This document shows, one piece after another, positions 45,727 through 57,319 of a stretch of 64,000 nt of DNA. A program made the position numbers and the translations under genes. Origin of the DNA: Elysia chlorotica (lineage: Eukaryota > Mollusca > Gastropoda > Plakobranchidae); NCBI GenBank assembly GCA_003991915.1, contig RQTK01000214.1, positions 62,501 to 126,500 of the forward strand. Direction: 5' to 3'. Each line of letters begins with the position of its first letter. The stretch's first letter is position 1. Below the pieces are notes generated by a model. The model was not told the origin of the DNA, made no database searches, and saw nothing but the letters and a program-made list of their open reading frames with translations.

Positions 45727-46600
45727 TTTTTAAGCTGTTGATCTTTTTTACGGTCAATATAATATGACATTAAGCGTAAAATAAAATGGAACCAGGTGTC
45801 GATTTAAATTATCTAACGTTAGGGCGTGCCACCCTTTCCACATTTGATATGTTAAAAAATCGTTAGTTCAGTCTGCCCTCTCCAAAGAGCTACTAAACAT
45901 TTTATAAGAGAAACTCTCTTCTAGTTTAACGTGTAGTTTCACAAAGAGAATCTTTTACCGCGACGGGTCCTACGAATAACGTATTTATATGCCACACATT
46001 TACATCGTGGGAAGACCAGGGGTTTTGCCTCATCAGGACACAAAATATGCTGATACCCACCCAGCCGAAAAGTAATATGAAACCCTACCAAAATTGTTTC
46101 TCGATAGTGGGCTCGAAATGGTCATTCCCGAATAGAAGGCCAACGCTCTACCACATAGACCAGTTCGCCCCCTATTTCTACAGATACGAGGTGTCAGTAA
46201 TAGCAGCTTGTATGGCTCAGCGGCCTAACGATAAGGAGAGAGTGAATCTGTTTAGTGTTGCATCCATCAGATTTGCACACAGTTATAACAGGCGGCAGCG
46301 CCTGAACTTAGGCAGTAACACTTACAGGAGTGGCCAGATATCTGGCAAAAAACGCAGCAAGTGGGGAAACACCAGTCTTTAACATTTTACAGTAATGTGG
46401 GCGTCGTCTAAAAGCATAATATATATAATGATTGTAAGAGAAATGTCATCAGATTTAGCAATGCGATAACACTCTTTTGTGACTTCTCTTTCGTTTTACA
46501 AGCGGGAAAATGCTTCTTTCTGTTAAAGCTTGGTTTACTTTAAAGTGCTATATCATGCAACCTTACATAAAAGTAGATGATGTTAGAATTACTTTTTTTC
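45727..46600. other. Mixed DNA, partly GC-richer
   Basis: 46187-46380 is open on the plus strand and preceded by CCTATTTCTACAG, an acceptor-like string, but ends without a donor and shows no domain. A reversed SINE head lies at 46075-46180. Confidence 0.4.
46075..46180 (-). mobile_element. SINE head fragment, reverse
   Basis: On the minus strand GGGGGCGAACTGGTCTATGT and GGTAGAGCGTTGGCC (46172-46135) are followed by TTTCGAGCCCACT (B box) near 46107. No body remains. Confidence 0.65.
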
Positions 46601-46752
46601 TACAGAGACAGAAACAGAGAGACAGAGAGACAGAGAGGGAAAGAGGGTGAGACACACGGGCATAATTATAGTAAGACTGACACAGAGTGAGACAGAGAGA
46701 GACAAAGAAAGAAGAGAGGAGAAAACTGAAGGAGAGATAGATAGGTTGATAA

Positions 46753-46813
<61 letters not shown>

Positions 46814-47065
46814 AATAGAGGGTGAGGGACCGAGAGAGGGAACGAAAAGGGGAAGGAAGAGGAAGAGGAGAGAGAGGAAGAGGAGAGGGAGAGAGATCGA
46901 TCGATATTATATTATGTGAGAGGAATAAAGAGAGAAAGTAAGAGAGAAAGGGAGAAAGTGAGGTAGAAAGTGAGCGAGAGAGCAAGAGAAAGAGAGACCT
47001 GAGTCAGACTCACAGACAGACAAAAAAGAAGGAAGGGAGTGAAAGAGAGATAATCAGAGTCACAG
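46601..47065. repeat. GA-rich microsatellite complex
   Basis: Pure GA at 46757-46805 within 450 bp of purine-rich GA, GGA and GAAA steps. Confidence 0.92.
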
Positions 47066-48300
47066 GAAGAAATGAAAACACATTGACCAAATGGATTTTT
47101 CATGTAATACTGTTGTATAGAAGAGTAAAATTATAATTACAAACCTTGGTAGCTGTCAAAGTCATCCAACTGTAGGCTGTTCCAAGCCGCCTGGAATTCC
47201 GTGCAGTACACACAACAATAAGTTCCGGAATAAAACTACATTTCCTGGCGGCATTATCACACACTTAGTGTTATGATGCACATAGTACTTGTTTGAAAAG
47301 TGTTTCACTTTATTGCTGTTCTAATTAAAAAAGAACAACAATAACAATAACAAAATGGCAAACAAACAAAACTAACAAAGTAACCTATTTGATATTAAGC
47401 TTAATGAACCGTGTATCTTTAGTAGATTCTATTTAAGTTTACATTAATAATCCCTTGCATTTTGTATAATCCATTTAAGTTTCTAAACGGAAAATGATAT
47501 TAACTTTATTTTTATTATGAATCTCACATTAACCCTAGATGAGTTTTTTAGGACACGTAAATTGAAAATAACAGTTATTGTTAATAAAATATAGCACCTC
47601 ACTGACATCCCAGAGTCATTGTTTTAAAAACTACCATTATGTTGAATTGTTTGGAGACTACTTTGATAATTCCAAATATCCCACTTTAAGGTTTTGTTAT
47701 GTTTACAACTAGATCTCACTCTAGATCCACATTAAAATTATGAATTCAAAACAAACGAGCATTCTTTGTCAAAGAAAAAACGTGGCAGCGAAACGTGTGT
47801 TGGTTACTTGGATTCAAGCAATGTGTAAAGACTGTTTTGAAGCAAAATGCACAGCTAAACTATAATCTAATTTTGATGAGCATAACATTTTCTGTAAATT
47901 GAACTCGTAGTTTCGATCGCGTGGTTACACCTAGATGAAATCGAAACCCAAGTTCTGGTTTCAGAAATGTGCATCTAATATGGCTGTATGTAAATCTAGA
48001 TCTAGAGTTTGGTGTTCAGTTTTGCCTTGCTATATAAATATAAATAGCCAAATAACATTTTTTACTTCTTATTCTAGATAGGTCTGAGCACAGTGGTAAC
48101 GGCAAATTGTTTCTTAATATAACGAGAATTTCGAAGGTGTCTAGATCCAGACTTAGATCTAAAACGAAAGTATATCTAGATCCAGTGGCGTTTCATAAGC
48201 TTTGACTCACAATCACAGAGACAGCAATTTAAAAATAAATCTTTAAATTACACAATTACATCACAATTTCTAGATTGAGTCTACACCACATCCTTACCAC
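47066..48300. other. AT-rich unique DNA with repeated TCTAGATC motifs
   Basis: Between 47700 and 48260 TCTAGATC or close variants occur at least six times, more than expected by chance in AT-rich DNA. No gene recognised. Confidence 0.45.
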
Positions 48301-48359
48301 ACGCGTGCATCAGTGGAAGCGAAGAACAGAGAAAAAAACCACAATTATCCATACAATCC

Positions 48360-48690
48360 TTCACAAAGTCACTTTGGATCGAAAGTAGCTCTCAGTGAAT
48401 ACAGCCCGCCCTGGGGATATTCCACTCACGCCGCGGCTGGGGCATGCTGGTGTATCCTGTGTATCCTGTGTATCGTGGCGTATCCGCCGAGGCCTACATT
48501 AAAACTGGAGGAGTGAGTGAGACAGACAGACAGGCGGGAGATCGAGACGGCCTGGGCTGAACTCACCCCAGTTGAAGCCTCCACTCGCGCCATGCACTGA
48601 GCGGGAGACGGGCCGTGAGCTCCGCGAAGCGCCGTGTGCACATATACCACATGCCGGGCTACATGTCCGTCTAGCGTCCCAGGCAGTGTG
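48360..48690. promoter_or_regulatory. CpG island, candidate promoter or first exon
   Basis: I count about 24 CpG in ~330 bp, in a window that is otherwise AT-rich and CpG-poor. Short frames are open on both strands. GGAGGA|GTGAGTGAG at 48513 could be a plus-strand donor, closing a frame that starts at 48313 (MEAKNREKNHNYPYN...). GTATCCTGT is tandemly repeated near 48452-48475. The island is the best promoter candidate in the window, but direction and target gene are unknown. Confidence 0.45.
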
Positions 48691-49447
48691 TGTGTGTGTG
48701 TGTGTGTGCTCCGCTAGATTTGACTTAAGTGTGTGTGTGTGTGGGCTCCGATAGATTTGACTTTAATGTGTGTGTGTGTATGTGTGTGCTCCGCTAGAGT
48801 TGACTTAAGTGTGTGTAGTGTGTGTGTGTGTGTGTGTGCTCCGCTAGATTTGACTTAAGTGTGGGTGTGTGTGTTTCTCTAAAATTTACTTATGTGTGTG
48901 TGTGTTCAGCTAGAATTGACTTAAGCATGTGTCAGTATGTGTGTGTGTGTGTGTGTGTGCTCCGCTAAAATTGACTTAAGCGTGTGTGTGTGTGCGCTCC
49001 GCTAGAATTGACTTAAGTGTGTGTCTGTGTGTGTGTGTGTTCCATTATAATTTTGACTAAAGTGTGTGTGTGTGTTCCGCTATAATTGACTTAAGCGTGT
49101 GTCAGTGTATGCGTGTGTGTGCTCCGGTAGAATTGACTTAAGCGTGTGTCAGTGTGTGTGTGTGCGTGCTCCGTTAGATTTGACTTAAATGTGTGTGTGT
49201 GTGTGTGTGCTCAGCTAAAATTGACTTAAGTATGTGTGTGTGTGTGTGTATGCTCCACTAGAATTTTGAATTAAGTGTGTGTGTGCTTCTCTAGAATTTT
49301 GACTTAAGTGTGTGTGTGTGTGTGTGTGTGCTCCACTAGAATTTTGACTTAAGTGTGTGTCTGTGTGTGTGTGTGTGCGCTCCACGAGAATTGACTTAAG
49401 TGTGTGTGTGAGTGTGTGCTCCGTTATAATTGACTTAAGTGTGTGTG
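48687..49447. repeat. Compound TG minisatellite with a conserved 20-bp word
   Basis: About 18 copies of GCTCCGCTAGAATTGACTTA (or a close variant) alternate with TG runs of variable length, giving 35-50-bp units. The non-TG word stays recognisable while the TG spacer changes length from unit to unit. Confidence 0.95.
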
Positions 49448-50300
49448 GTTAGGGTGGGGGAGGTGTGGTGATGCATTTCTTCTATTGTTTCTCTTCCATT
49501 CGATCCCACATATGATAATTATGACGTCGAAGGAGTCGTGTATTGCACAATAATAGATCTGTGTTTTCGATTAGTTTGTCAAAACAATGAACTCGAGAAC
49601 AGTGAGATAGATGCTTTAAAAGGGGGAGATAGATGGATGCATTATATAGAAGAATGGACAAATAGATATAATAGATGGATAGACAGACATACAGATAGAT
49701 GGATACACGGATAGATGAATAAACAGTGATTTGAATGAATAGACCAAAAGAAGTAAAAAGAACAAAATTAAAAAAAAAATAAAAAGGGATTAAAAAGAAT
49801 CTTCCTTTTTTGCTTTCGCAGAAAAATTTATTCACAGTTATTCTGATTTTCATAATGTAGAAGGATAGCGATGAAGGGAACAATGAGTTACAGTATGAAG
49901 AGGAGAAGGAAGAGAACAATGACCCTACGAAGGAGGAGGAAGGAAAGGAGGATAAGGAGAAGGAGGAGGAGGGGAGGATGGAGATAGAGAAAGAAGATTA
50001 GGAAGATGACGATGAAGAAGAAGAAGCTCATAATCTTTTTTTTCTTAAAATCATTAATTTTTAATGAGATTGACCCGAGGTTATCTGGTATCCTCGACTT
50101 GACCTAAATTTTCTGTGATTGGTGTATGCTGAACTCTGTAGCTGGGATATTTGTTCATGTACTTCCTGGTTTCAAGCAGGATCTATTGTCTTGTCCTCAA
50201 TTCTCGCCTTTAAGGTTAACCATCTTCTGGGTTTTCGACCGCCTGTTGAGGCAAGAACGTGAGCCGAGTGGGAAGCCGTATAAATATTGTTAGGCAAGTT
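49448..50300. other. Unique DNA with a purine-rich block
   Basis: 49875-50030 is rich in GGA, GAA and GAAG steps. The reverse 145-residue frame (49482-49919) has no domain. Confidence 0.45.
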
Positions 50301-50304
50301 GCTT

Positions 50305-50454
50305 ATAGAGAGCTAGGGAGATAGAGAGATAAAAAGAGTAGAAAGGACATTAAGAAAGAGGGAGAGAAGAAAAATTAGGAACCAGACGGACAGCTAACAG
50401 ACAGACGAACTCGGTGAAAGCAAGATGAAAAAGAGTTGGGAGCGGTAGAGAGAT

Positions 50455-50519
<65 letters not shown>

Positions 50520-50577
50520 GGTAGAGAGGGAAGTGTGTGTGAGAGAGAGGCAGAGAGAGTGAGGTAGAGAGGGAAGT

Positions 50578-50610
<33 letters not shown>

Positions 50611-50745
50611 GTAGAGACGGGAGTGTGTGTGTGAGAGAGAGAGAGGCAGAGAGAGAGAGAGAGAGGTAGAGAGGGAAGCGAGAGAGAGAGAGAGACAGAG
50701 GGAAAAAGACAGAGAGAGATAGAGAGAGAGAAAATAATTGGCTTT
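50305..50745. repeat. GA-rich repeat with duplicated cassettes
   Basis: Pure GA at 50460-50500. The phrase GGTAGAGAGGGAAGTG recurs at about 50520, 50562 and (variants) 50607 and 50665, so a ~45-50-bp cassette has been copied. Confidence 0.92.
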
Positions 50746-51595
50746 GGAATATAAGCTCAGTATTATTCAATGCGCTTAACTTGGACAAGCCGAAATAAAA
50801 CAGCTGTTAAATAATCGTTCAAAATTAATAATATTTTATTTTTTTAAGACATGTGCCTAATTTAGCAAACTATTGACGCACGGAATATATTTTTTCCTAG
50901 AGTTTCTATCGGTTCATTTTTCATTCAAAGCTTGACTTGGAATTTGAAAATGAATTAGCTGGAGATTTTGAAGCATCGTCTAGCCTCTTGTTTACTCTCG
51001 TGAGTGCTTAGCTGTGTCTGCCTGAGATAACCCAAATCCCACCCAGGTTAACTAGGTCTGCTCCAGATCTAGTTCTTCAGCTCCTTTTTTTTTCTCTAAA
51101 CTTCTATTTTTTATTCCTCAGATGTTCTCAATTACCTCTCTTTATGAACGTTTCTTTTTATCTCCGATTTTTTTCCTCTTCATTGACTGTCTTTAGAAAC
51201 ATCCATTTTTATATAGAGTTTTTCTCCGTTATCTTTCTTTACGAACTTTAGTTTTAATCGATGAGTGTTATTACATTACCTCTTGTAACACACTCCTACT
51301 TCTTCGACTTGTCCTACATTACATTTCTTTACACATGTCTCTACACACGCCCATTTCTATCTCCCAGTTGTTCTACATCACACCCGTTTTACGAGCATTG
51401 TGTTCCGATCCTAAATCTAGACTTCACACGTGTTTTACAGCTTGATCGAGAACTGTGAGGCTAGAAGAAAGAGACCGAGTCTACCTGGTGACCTTTTATC
51501 ATAAGGGCGAACCGTCTTTGGTGCCGTGACTTCTCATAGATGCCTGCAAGACCAGATGAGTAATGAACATGTTTGAAATAGAACGCTTATTTACT
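50746..51595. other. AT-rich and pyrimidine-rich unique DNA
   Basis: No gene or element recognised. Confidence 0.5.
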
Positions 51596-51679
51596 CTTTT
51601 GCTTCGTGTCAGAAAAATGTGGCCTAATGAGACAGTTAGACTGGTACACCCGTACCCGCCCTCCCCCAAGACGCTGTCT

Positions 51680-51772
51680 TAGTGTAAAGCACGTACAATT
51701 TTCAGACGTAACTCTTGGAATCTGTCGCCGAATAGGATCCTTCTTGGAAACCTGGGAAACGTTAATCATAAC
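51680..51772 (+). mobile_element. SINE tail fragment, second tail type
   Basis: AGCACGTACAATTTTCAGACG, then AATAGGATCCTTCTTGG and AACCTGGGAAACGTTAAT, resembling 2680-2725. Confidence 0.6.
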
Positions 51773-51884
51773 GATAACTTCCAACCTATTAAGAACTTTC
51801 TTTATCCTCATGCAGTATGATTTGAACGACCGAGTCTCCATTGGAACCCATTGGACGCTCTCTCATACAATGAAACATTGTTTG

Positions 51885-52240
51885 CTCTGGGGCGGTAGCA
51901 GCGGTGGGTCAGTAAGTCAATGCTCAAAACTGGCGAGCTGGAGGTTCACAGTTTAAATCCCAGCCGATGTCTATGGCTCTTTACAAGATTGGTCTGAAAA
52001 CATGACGGATGTAAAATTAACCTAAGGTTTCATGGTTTACCCTTACTGAAATAACCAAATTCGGGAGCTGCTAAGCTAAGCACTTTATATTATATTACCA
52101 ATGCTGGTTGAGTTTGGGTCGGTGTCAGTTTATTGTAAACGGCGGACACAGGAGTCATGGTACCCGCACACTCTCTCTGCTGTAGCACGTAAAATTATCA
52201 GACGCACAGACCATAAGGAACCAACTCACTCACTCACTTA
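51885..52240 (+). mobile_element. Split SINE (head, insert, body)
   Basis: GGGGCGGTAGCAGCGGTGGG with AGGTTCACAGTTTAAATCCC is a head-like pair (51890-51962). After ~140 bp of unrelated sequence, TTTGGGTCGGTGTCAGTTTA, GGACACAGGAGTCATGGTAC and TAGCACGTAAAATTATCAGA give core and body (52112-52205), ending in CAACTCACTCACTCACTTA. Confidence 0.65.
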
Positions 52241-52439
52241 AGTCTTTGATTCAGATAAGGAAAATATTTTCATTGGTTGGAGAAAGTACGTAGGTTTGTA
52301 TAAGTTAAATCATTCTAGGACTCCAAAGGAATCTTTATGACACAGTACCTAGACGATGATCTCATACGATTTTCTTTATGCCACAAAGAAGAAGACTTCC
52401 CTTTCAAGAGAGCACAATATACAGTCACCGATCAATACA

Positions 52440-52520
52440 AAACAACGGTCTGATGGAGAATTGAACTCAAGGTATCAAACTTAAAGGTGCACGCTCTAGC
52501 CACAGGTCTACTTCGCCCAA
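52440..52520 (-). mobile_element. SINE head fragment, reverse
   Basis: Minus strand GGGCGAAGTAGACCTGTGGC with GAGTTCAATTCTCC at B-box spacing. Confidence 0.55.
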
Positions 52521-52599
52521 AAATCCCTGACTAAAGTTTTATCTTTGAGTCTTTTTTTTTGTCCCCTTGGCTTTGCTGAAGAATCCTATGCGAAGGTGA

Positions 52600-52680
52600 T
52601 TTGAACATATACGAATTGAGCCTGGTAAGCCCTGCTCGTCTGCCCTGAGCACTATCCACACAGCCACTTCGCTTAACACA
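52600..52680 (-). mobile_element. SINE head fragment, reverse
   Basis: Minus strand AGCGAAGTGGCTGTGTGGAT resembles the head at 52440-52520. The B box is decayed. Confidence 0.4.
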
Positions 52681-52880
52681 ATGTCAGTATAGTGTGACTG
52701 AATCTCCACTCATCTTTAAGTGGCAGCGCATACAATTCTTAGATATTAGTCTCGAGGCCCGTTCACAATATAGCCTAAATAGTGCTGACGTTAGACACCC
52801 AACTTAATTCAACTCAATCACTCTCTGATTGACAGCACATACAATTATCAGACATTGATCGAACTGAACTCAGCTGAACA
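52681..52880 (+). mobile_element. SINE body and tail fragments
   Basis: GTCAGTATAGTGTGACTG, GTGGCAGCGCATACAATTCT and TAGCCTAAATAGTGCTGACG end in CAACTTAATTCAACTCAA (to 52818). A second tail scrap, GACAGCACATACAATTATCA, follows at once. Confidence 0.75.
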
Positions 52881-53084
52881 TGTAAGCATTTACCTCTTAC
52901 CTTCCCTGGAGCAGGATAGCATGGCTGGTCTTTTCTAGCTTAATCAAGGGAGATGATATGATAGCCATGTCTCATGTCCAGGTTCCAATGCTGATCGATA
53001 CTAACTAATGGGAGGGCATTTCCAATCGCTACAATCATTATTCTTTGCCTTATTTTCTTTTATTTTCTTTTAGATATTTAGCAA

Positions 53085-53112
53085 GCTGTTTTTGAAATGT
53101 GCTATATAAATA
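53085..53112 (+). mobile_element. Possible LINE 3' terminus
   Basis: TTTTTGAAATGTGCTATATA with AATATT matches the 3'-end pattern at 41455-41480. Too short to classify. Confidence 0.35.
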
Positions 53113-53595
53113 TTTTTTTTCCGTTTCATTTTTTATTGCCTCTCTATGATCGCTTCTTTTTAAATGTGGACCCAGTTCCTATTTTAAAAAAAAGTTGTTA
53201 AACATTCCTTCTGTCTCTCTGTCTGTCTGTCTATGTGTCTATCTCTATCATTCTCTCTCCTTTTGTTTAAATTCCGTATAAAAATTATAAACAAACCGTC
53301 AGGTGTACTCTAAAAAGATGAATGGTACAGAAAACTATTCACAAAAGTTATTACTTTCATTCTAAATAATTTTCATATTGACCTACTTAATCTGACCATA
53401 AAGCACAGTTCGGTACAAAATAATTTTGGGATTTGGGCCCATCAAAAAAATTATTACTCTCCCTTTGAAGAAATTCAATGACATCAAATAATCATTATAG
53501 ATTTTTTGCAAACGTCACCAGGTTGCCTGGGGTTACAGGCCTTGAAATCACCGCGCATTATTGAATCGGCTTATAAACTTCTCGCTCTTGCATGG
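53113..53595. other. AT-rich unique DNA
   Basis: No feature recognised. Confidence 0.5.
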
Positions 53596-53597
53596 TT

Positions 53598-53780
53598 AAA
53601 AAGCAACAAACAAATAAACAAACAAACAAAAAACAAAACCACCACCACTAACAACAACAAGAACAACAATGCAAAATAAAAAAAAACTTCCCAAAAAATC
53701 AATATATATTATTAAAAAAAAGCACAACACCACTCCACTAAAACTAAAGCAAATGCAACAACAACAACAACAACAACAAT

Positions 53781-53817
<37 letters not shown>

Positions 53818-53885
53818 GCAGCAGCAATAACAATAACAAAAAAGCAAAACAAATAACAATAACAACATAAAAAACAATAACGTGT
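53598..53885. repeat. CAA-rich and CAAA-rich low-complexity tract
   Basis: AAAC units at 53607-53635 and CAA arrays at 53755-53825, with intervening A-rich sequence. Confidence 0.9.
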
Positions 53886-54120
53886 ACACAAATTTGAAGC
53901 ATACTACAGCTGAAGTCTCAATGACAAGATATACCAATGTGTACTAGATGTAGACCTAATGGAAGTACTGAGATAGCCGAACATAATAGTCCTATTAAAA
54001 AGCAGCTCGAGGGAGGATATGTTACCTTCAGGCTGCTGACTGTAGGAAACCGTCGTATATTGTCAGGCTGAATGTGGGGGTGTTGTCATATGATGCTACT
54101 AGCAGTGTCGCTAATGTAGT

Positions 54121-54447
<327 letters not shown>

Positions 54448-57030
54448 GATGGTGGCGATCAGAACGAAGCTGTTCAACCCCTTCGTTGAACACACAAACA
54501 TCCCGACTTTGTACGAACCTGTCGTCGATTCCCTATGTTTTCAAAGTATTTACTGTGAAATATGATCCTTATTTAGCGCAAGAGTCACTCTTCCCATAAA
54601 TTAAAACCTCCCGTTAAAACAAACTGTTGTCACTGATCCAAGGATGCCCGAAGGCATATTATCGAGTTCAGAATGAACTTTGTACTGAGCCTCTTGTTTT
54701 AAAAACAAGGCGATATTTTCACTTTTTAACCCATTAAGCTCTGTGGTTTGTTTGCTTATACCAAGCACTCCAAGATTCGTATTTCACTGTTCTCTCCCAA
54801 CGCTATATTCAGTTGTGGTTTTTTTTCTGTAATTGTTCCTCTGAGTTTGACTGTTCTTTTATTGTCTAAAGTAATCGTATCTGCGTGAGCTTGTTAATTG
54901 AGTGCGTGGGTAAGGGTAGATTTAGTTCTAATTCCAGACCGTAGAGTCTGTCATGTTATTGTTTGGTCTAACGACTGTTGATACAATAAGGCGTGGGCTA
55001 AAGGTAATCTCTGATCGGTGTGGTACGTCTCTTCTACATTTTAGACATTTTTTCTTTTTGATGCGAACATTTTAGGCGTGCGTCAATATGTTTTAAAATG
55101 TTGCCACAGAGAGTCATTGTGAGCTTACCAGAACTTACTTCTCAGACATCTGCATAATACATCGTATATCAAGAATTCAGGGTTACAGCTCAACAAAGAG
55201 TCAACAATTATTTGAAGTTACACATATCTGACCCAAATGTGAAAAGGTCCAATTGATAGTTTTGAAAGAAGTCTACCAATGAAGCTTACTCTGACGTAAC
55301 AAAAAAAAAAAAAAAACATTTCGAAACCGGCCGAATTCGAGAGCTGATCCCAAGCCACTCGCCCTATGGAACAGCGCCCTCCCCCTTTTTTTCCCCAACC
55401 TACATACACACACACCTGAGTGCCGGTGGTGTGCTAAGATCATTAGCCACAGGCTTAAGGCGGATACCATCTGGCATCGCAGACCCATGCATTGGAAACA
55501 TTTGTCGCATGGCAATTATCTTTCAACTTCGGCTCTTTCTAAAAAAACAAATGAAAGAAAATAGCAAAATAACCCCCCCCCCCCACCAAACCATTTACAA
55601 TTTTGTGTTCAAACGGGTGCACAAATAATACGCCATTCTCTAATTTATCTGAAGTTTCAAATAATATTTAAATCTCCCCAACACAACCAGATAAATCCTA
55701 GTCTATGGCATGTTCTAAAATTTACAAAGCACTTGACCCAAAGTTGAAACAAATAATAGTACAATCATTAGTTTTGAAATAACTAAAACAAAAAATCTAA
55801 GATCCGTCCGTTGTCTTTTATGAACGTTTTCTAGCTCTCCGTTCCATCCCGTTTTGAAAAGAGTTGTTCAATGAAATGAAATAAAAGAGTAGATCAAACG
55901 AGCCAATTCAACGATAACTTAAACAGAAAGAGAACCACTGGTGACTAAAATTAATGGGCATTCATTTTGATAATGTTGCGATGTCTGTGATGACCGTGAG
56001 GTTCCTGGAAAAACTTTGTTTGCGGGCGGAGAAGTTTGCACAAATTAATCAGCCACCTGAGCCAAAGGCATGACGCGTTATCCAATTATAATTAGTGTTT
56101 GTGGACACATTTGGAACGTTTGTCAGGGCAATGCGTTTGTCCTGAGGGCAATTGAAGAATACAAGGGAAAACGACGGGACTCACAAAAAAATTGATTTTC
56201 AAAGTTACCCCCATTGCCATTATATTTTCCTTGCTAGGGATAGTTAGGCTCAAACGATCGCAGTCCTATAACATAAAGATCTTTGTGAAAGAAATAATTA
56301 TAGACCTTCAAACTTGAAAATTTAATTTCCTCAAAACGTAAAATCTGTAAATACCGCCGTGTTTCCCCTGTGCTCTTCCATTTAAAACACCCATTCCAAT
56401 ATGATAGTAGAATCAGCGTTATTGGTTAGTCAAAGCCTTGATGAACGTGAAACCAAAGAAAATTGTGACGTCATGTTGTGAACGAATGGTAGAGTGTTTT
56501 TCCTTGAATAAAAACCATGCAAAGATTATTAGCTTCTTAGTACGCTAGCCGTAAGATTGAATTTTTATTACGTAAATCTACAAACTCTAAATATAATGCT
56601 GATTTCGATATCTTTATAGTATTCGTTTTCTTCTATATCTCTCTGACTTAATCTTCAACTGTGCGAATTTTTGTTGGATTATTATTAAATTTGTTGTAAA
56701 TTAAGTTCTAAGCAAAAAGCTTACATTTAAGCCCCACATATAATGAAAGAATCACAGAGAGTGCAACTTAAAAATACGAAGATTGTAAAAATTACAAATA
56801 ATTAAACCAAAAGCGTAACCCGCGACTGGTTTTTCTATAATTATCTCGAGCCGACAATTTAAATGAAACCCTGAGAAGACACGCAATAGTACAACTCGTA
56901 CTCCTCGCGGCTTCTTTAATTAAGTCGCTGAAGGCACACATCCTGACTTCTAAGACTTCACATTTCAAGAGGAAAAAAATTCAATCAGTCATGTAATATT
57001 CCACTGAAGCCGCACAGACAGGCAGCCATT
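54448..57030. other. Unique DNA, one motif-rich segment
   Basis: 55950-56200 is non-repetitive and holds TTTGCGGGCGGAG, CCAATTATAATTAG (homeodomain palindrome) and ATTAATCAGCC. TGACGTCA (CRE) is at 56466-56473. No exon recognised. Confidence 0.45.
55315..55402 (-). mobile_element. SINE head fragment, reverse
   Basis: Minus strand GGGCGCTGTTCCATAGGGCG ... CCGGTTTCGAA keeps A/B-box order and spacing but is poorly preserved. Confidence 0.4.
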
Positions 57031-57036
57031 TAATGA

Positions 57037-57319
57037 AAGGGGGTCTAACTGGCCCAGGTGGTAGAGCGTTGGTTTCCAGAGAGGGAGGTCTGCGGTTCGA
57101 ATCCCACAATCGGCAGATTTAGTTGTCCATTTTTGTTCCCTCTACTTGGTTGGGTCGGTGTCAGTATAATGTGATTGGCTGAGGCGGAGTCATGGTATCC
57201 CCGACCTGTCTCGTGTGTGGCAGCACATAAAATTGTCAGACGTCAGTCTTGGGGCTCCTCCACAATATAGCATATACAGCGCTGACTTTGGACGTTAAAC
57301 CCAACTCAACTCAACTCAT
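57037..57319 (+). mobile_element. Nearly complete tRNA-derived SINE
   Basis: The head TGGCCCAGGTGGTAGAGCGT with GCGGTTCGAATCCCAC (B box), core TTGGGTCGGTGTCAGTATAA, GTGTGGCAGCACATAAAATT, GTCAGACGTCAGTCTTGGGG, TAGCATATACAGCGCTGAC and a tail of CAACTCAACTCAACTC. A different head lineage from 44581 but the same body. No clear target-site duplication. Confidence 0.92.

Noticed and set aside
46187-46382. Open plus-strand frame after an acceptor-like CTATTTCTACAG
   Set aside because: The acceptor lies next to a reversed SINE head, no donor is present, and the peptide has no known relative that I can recall.
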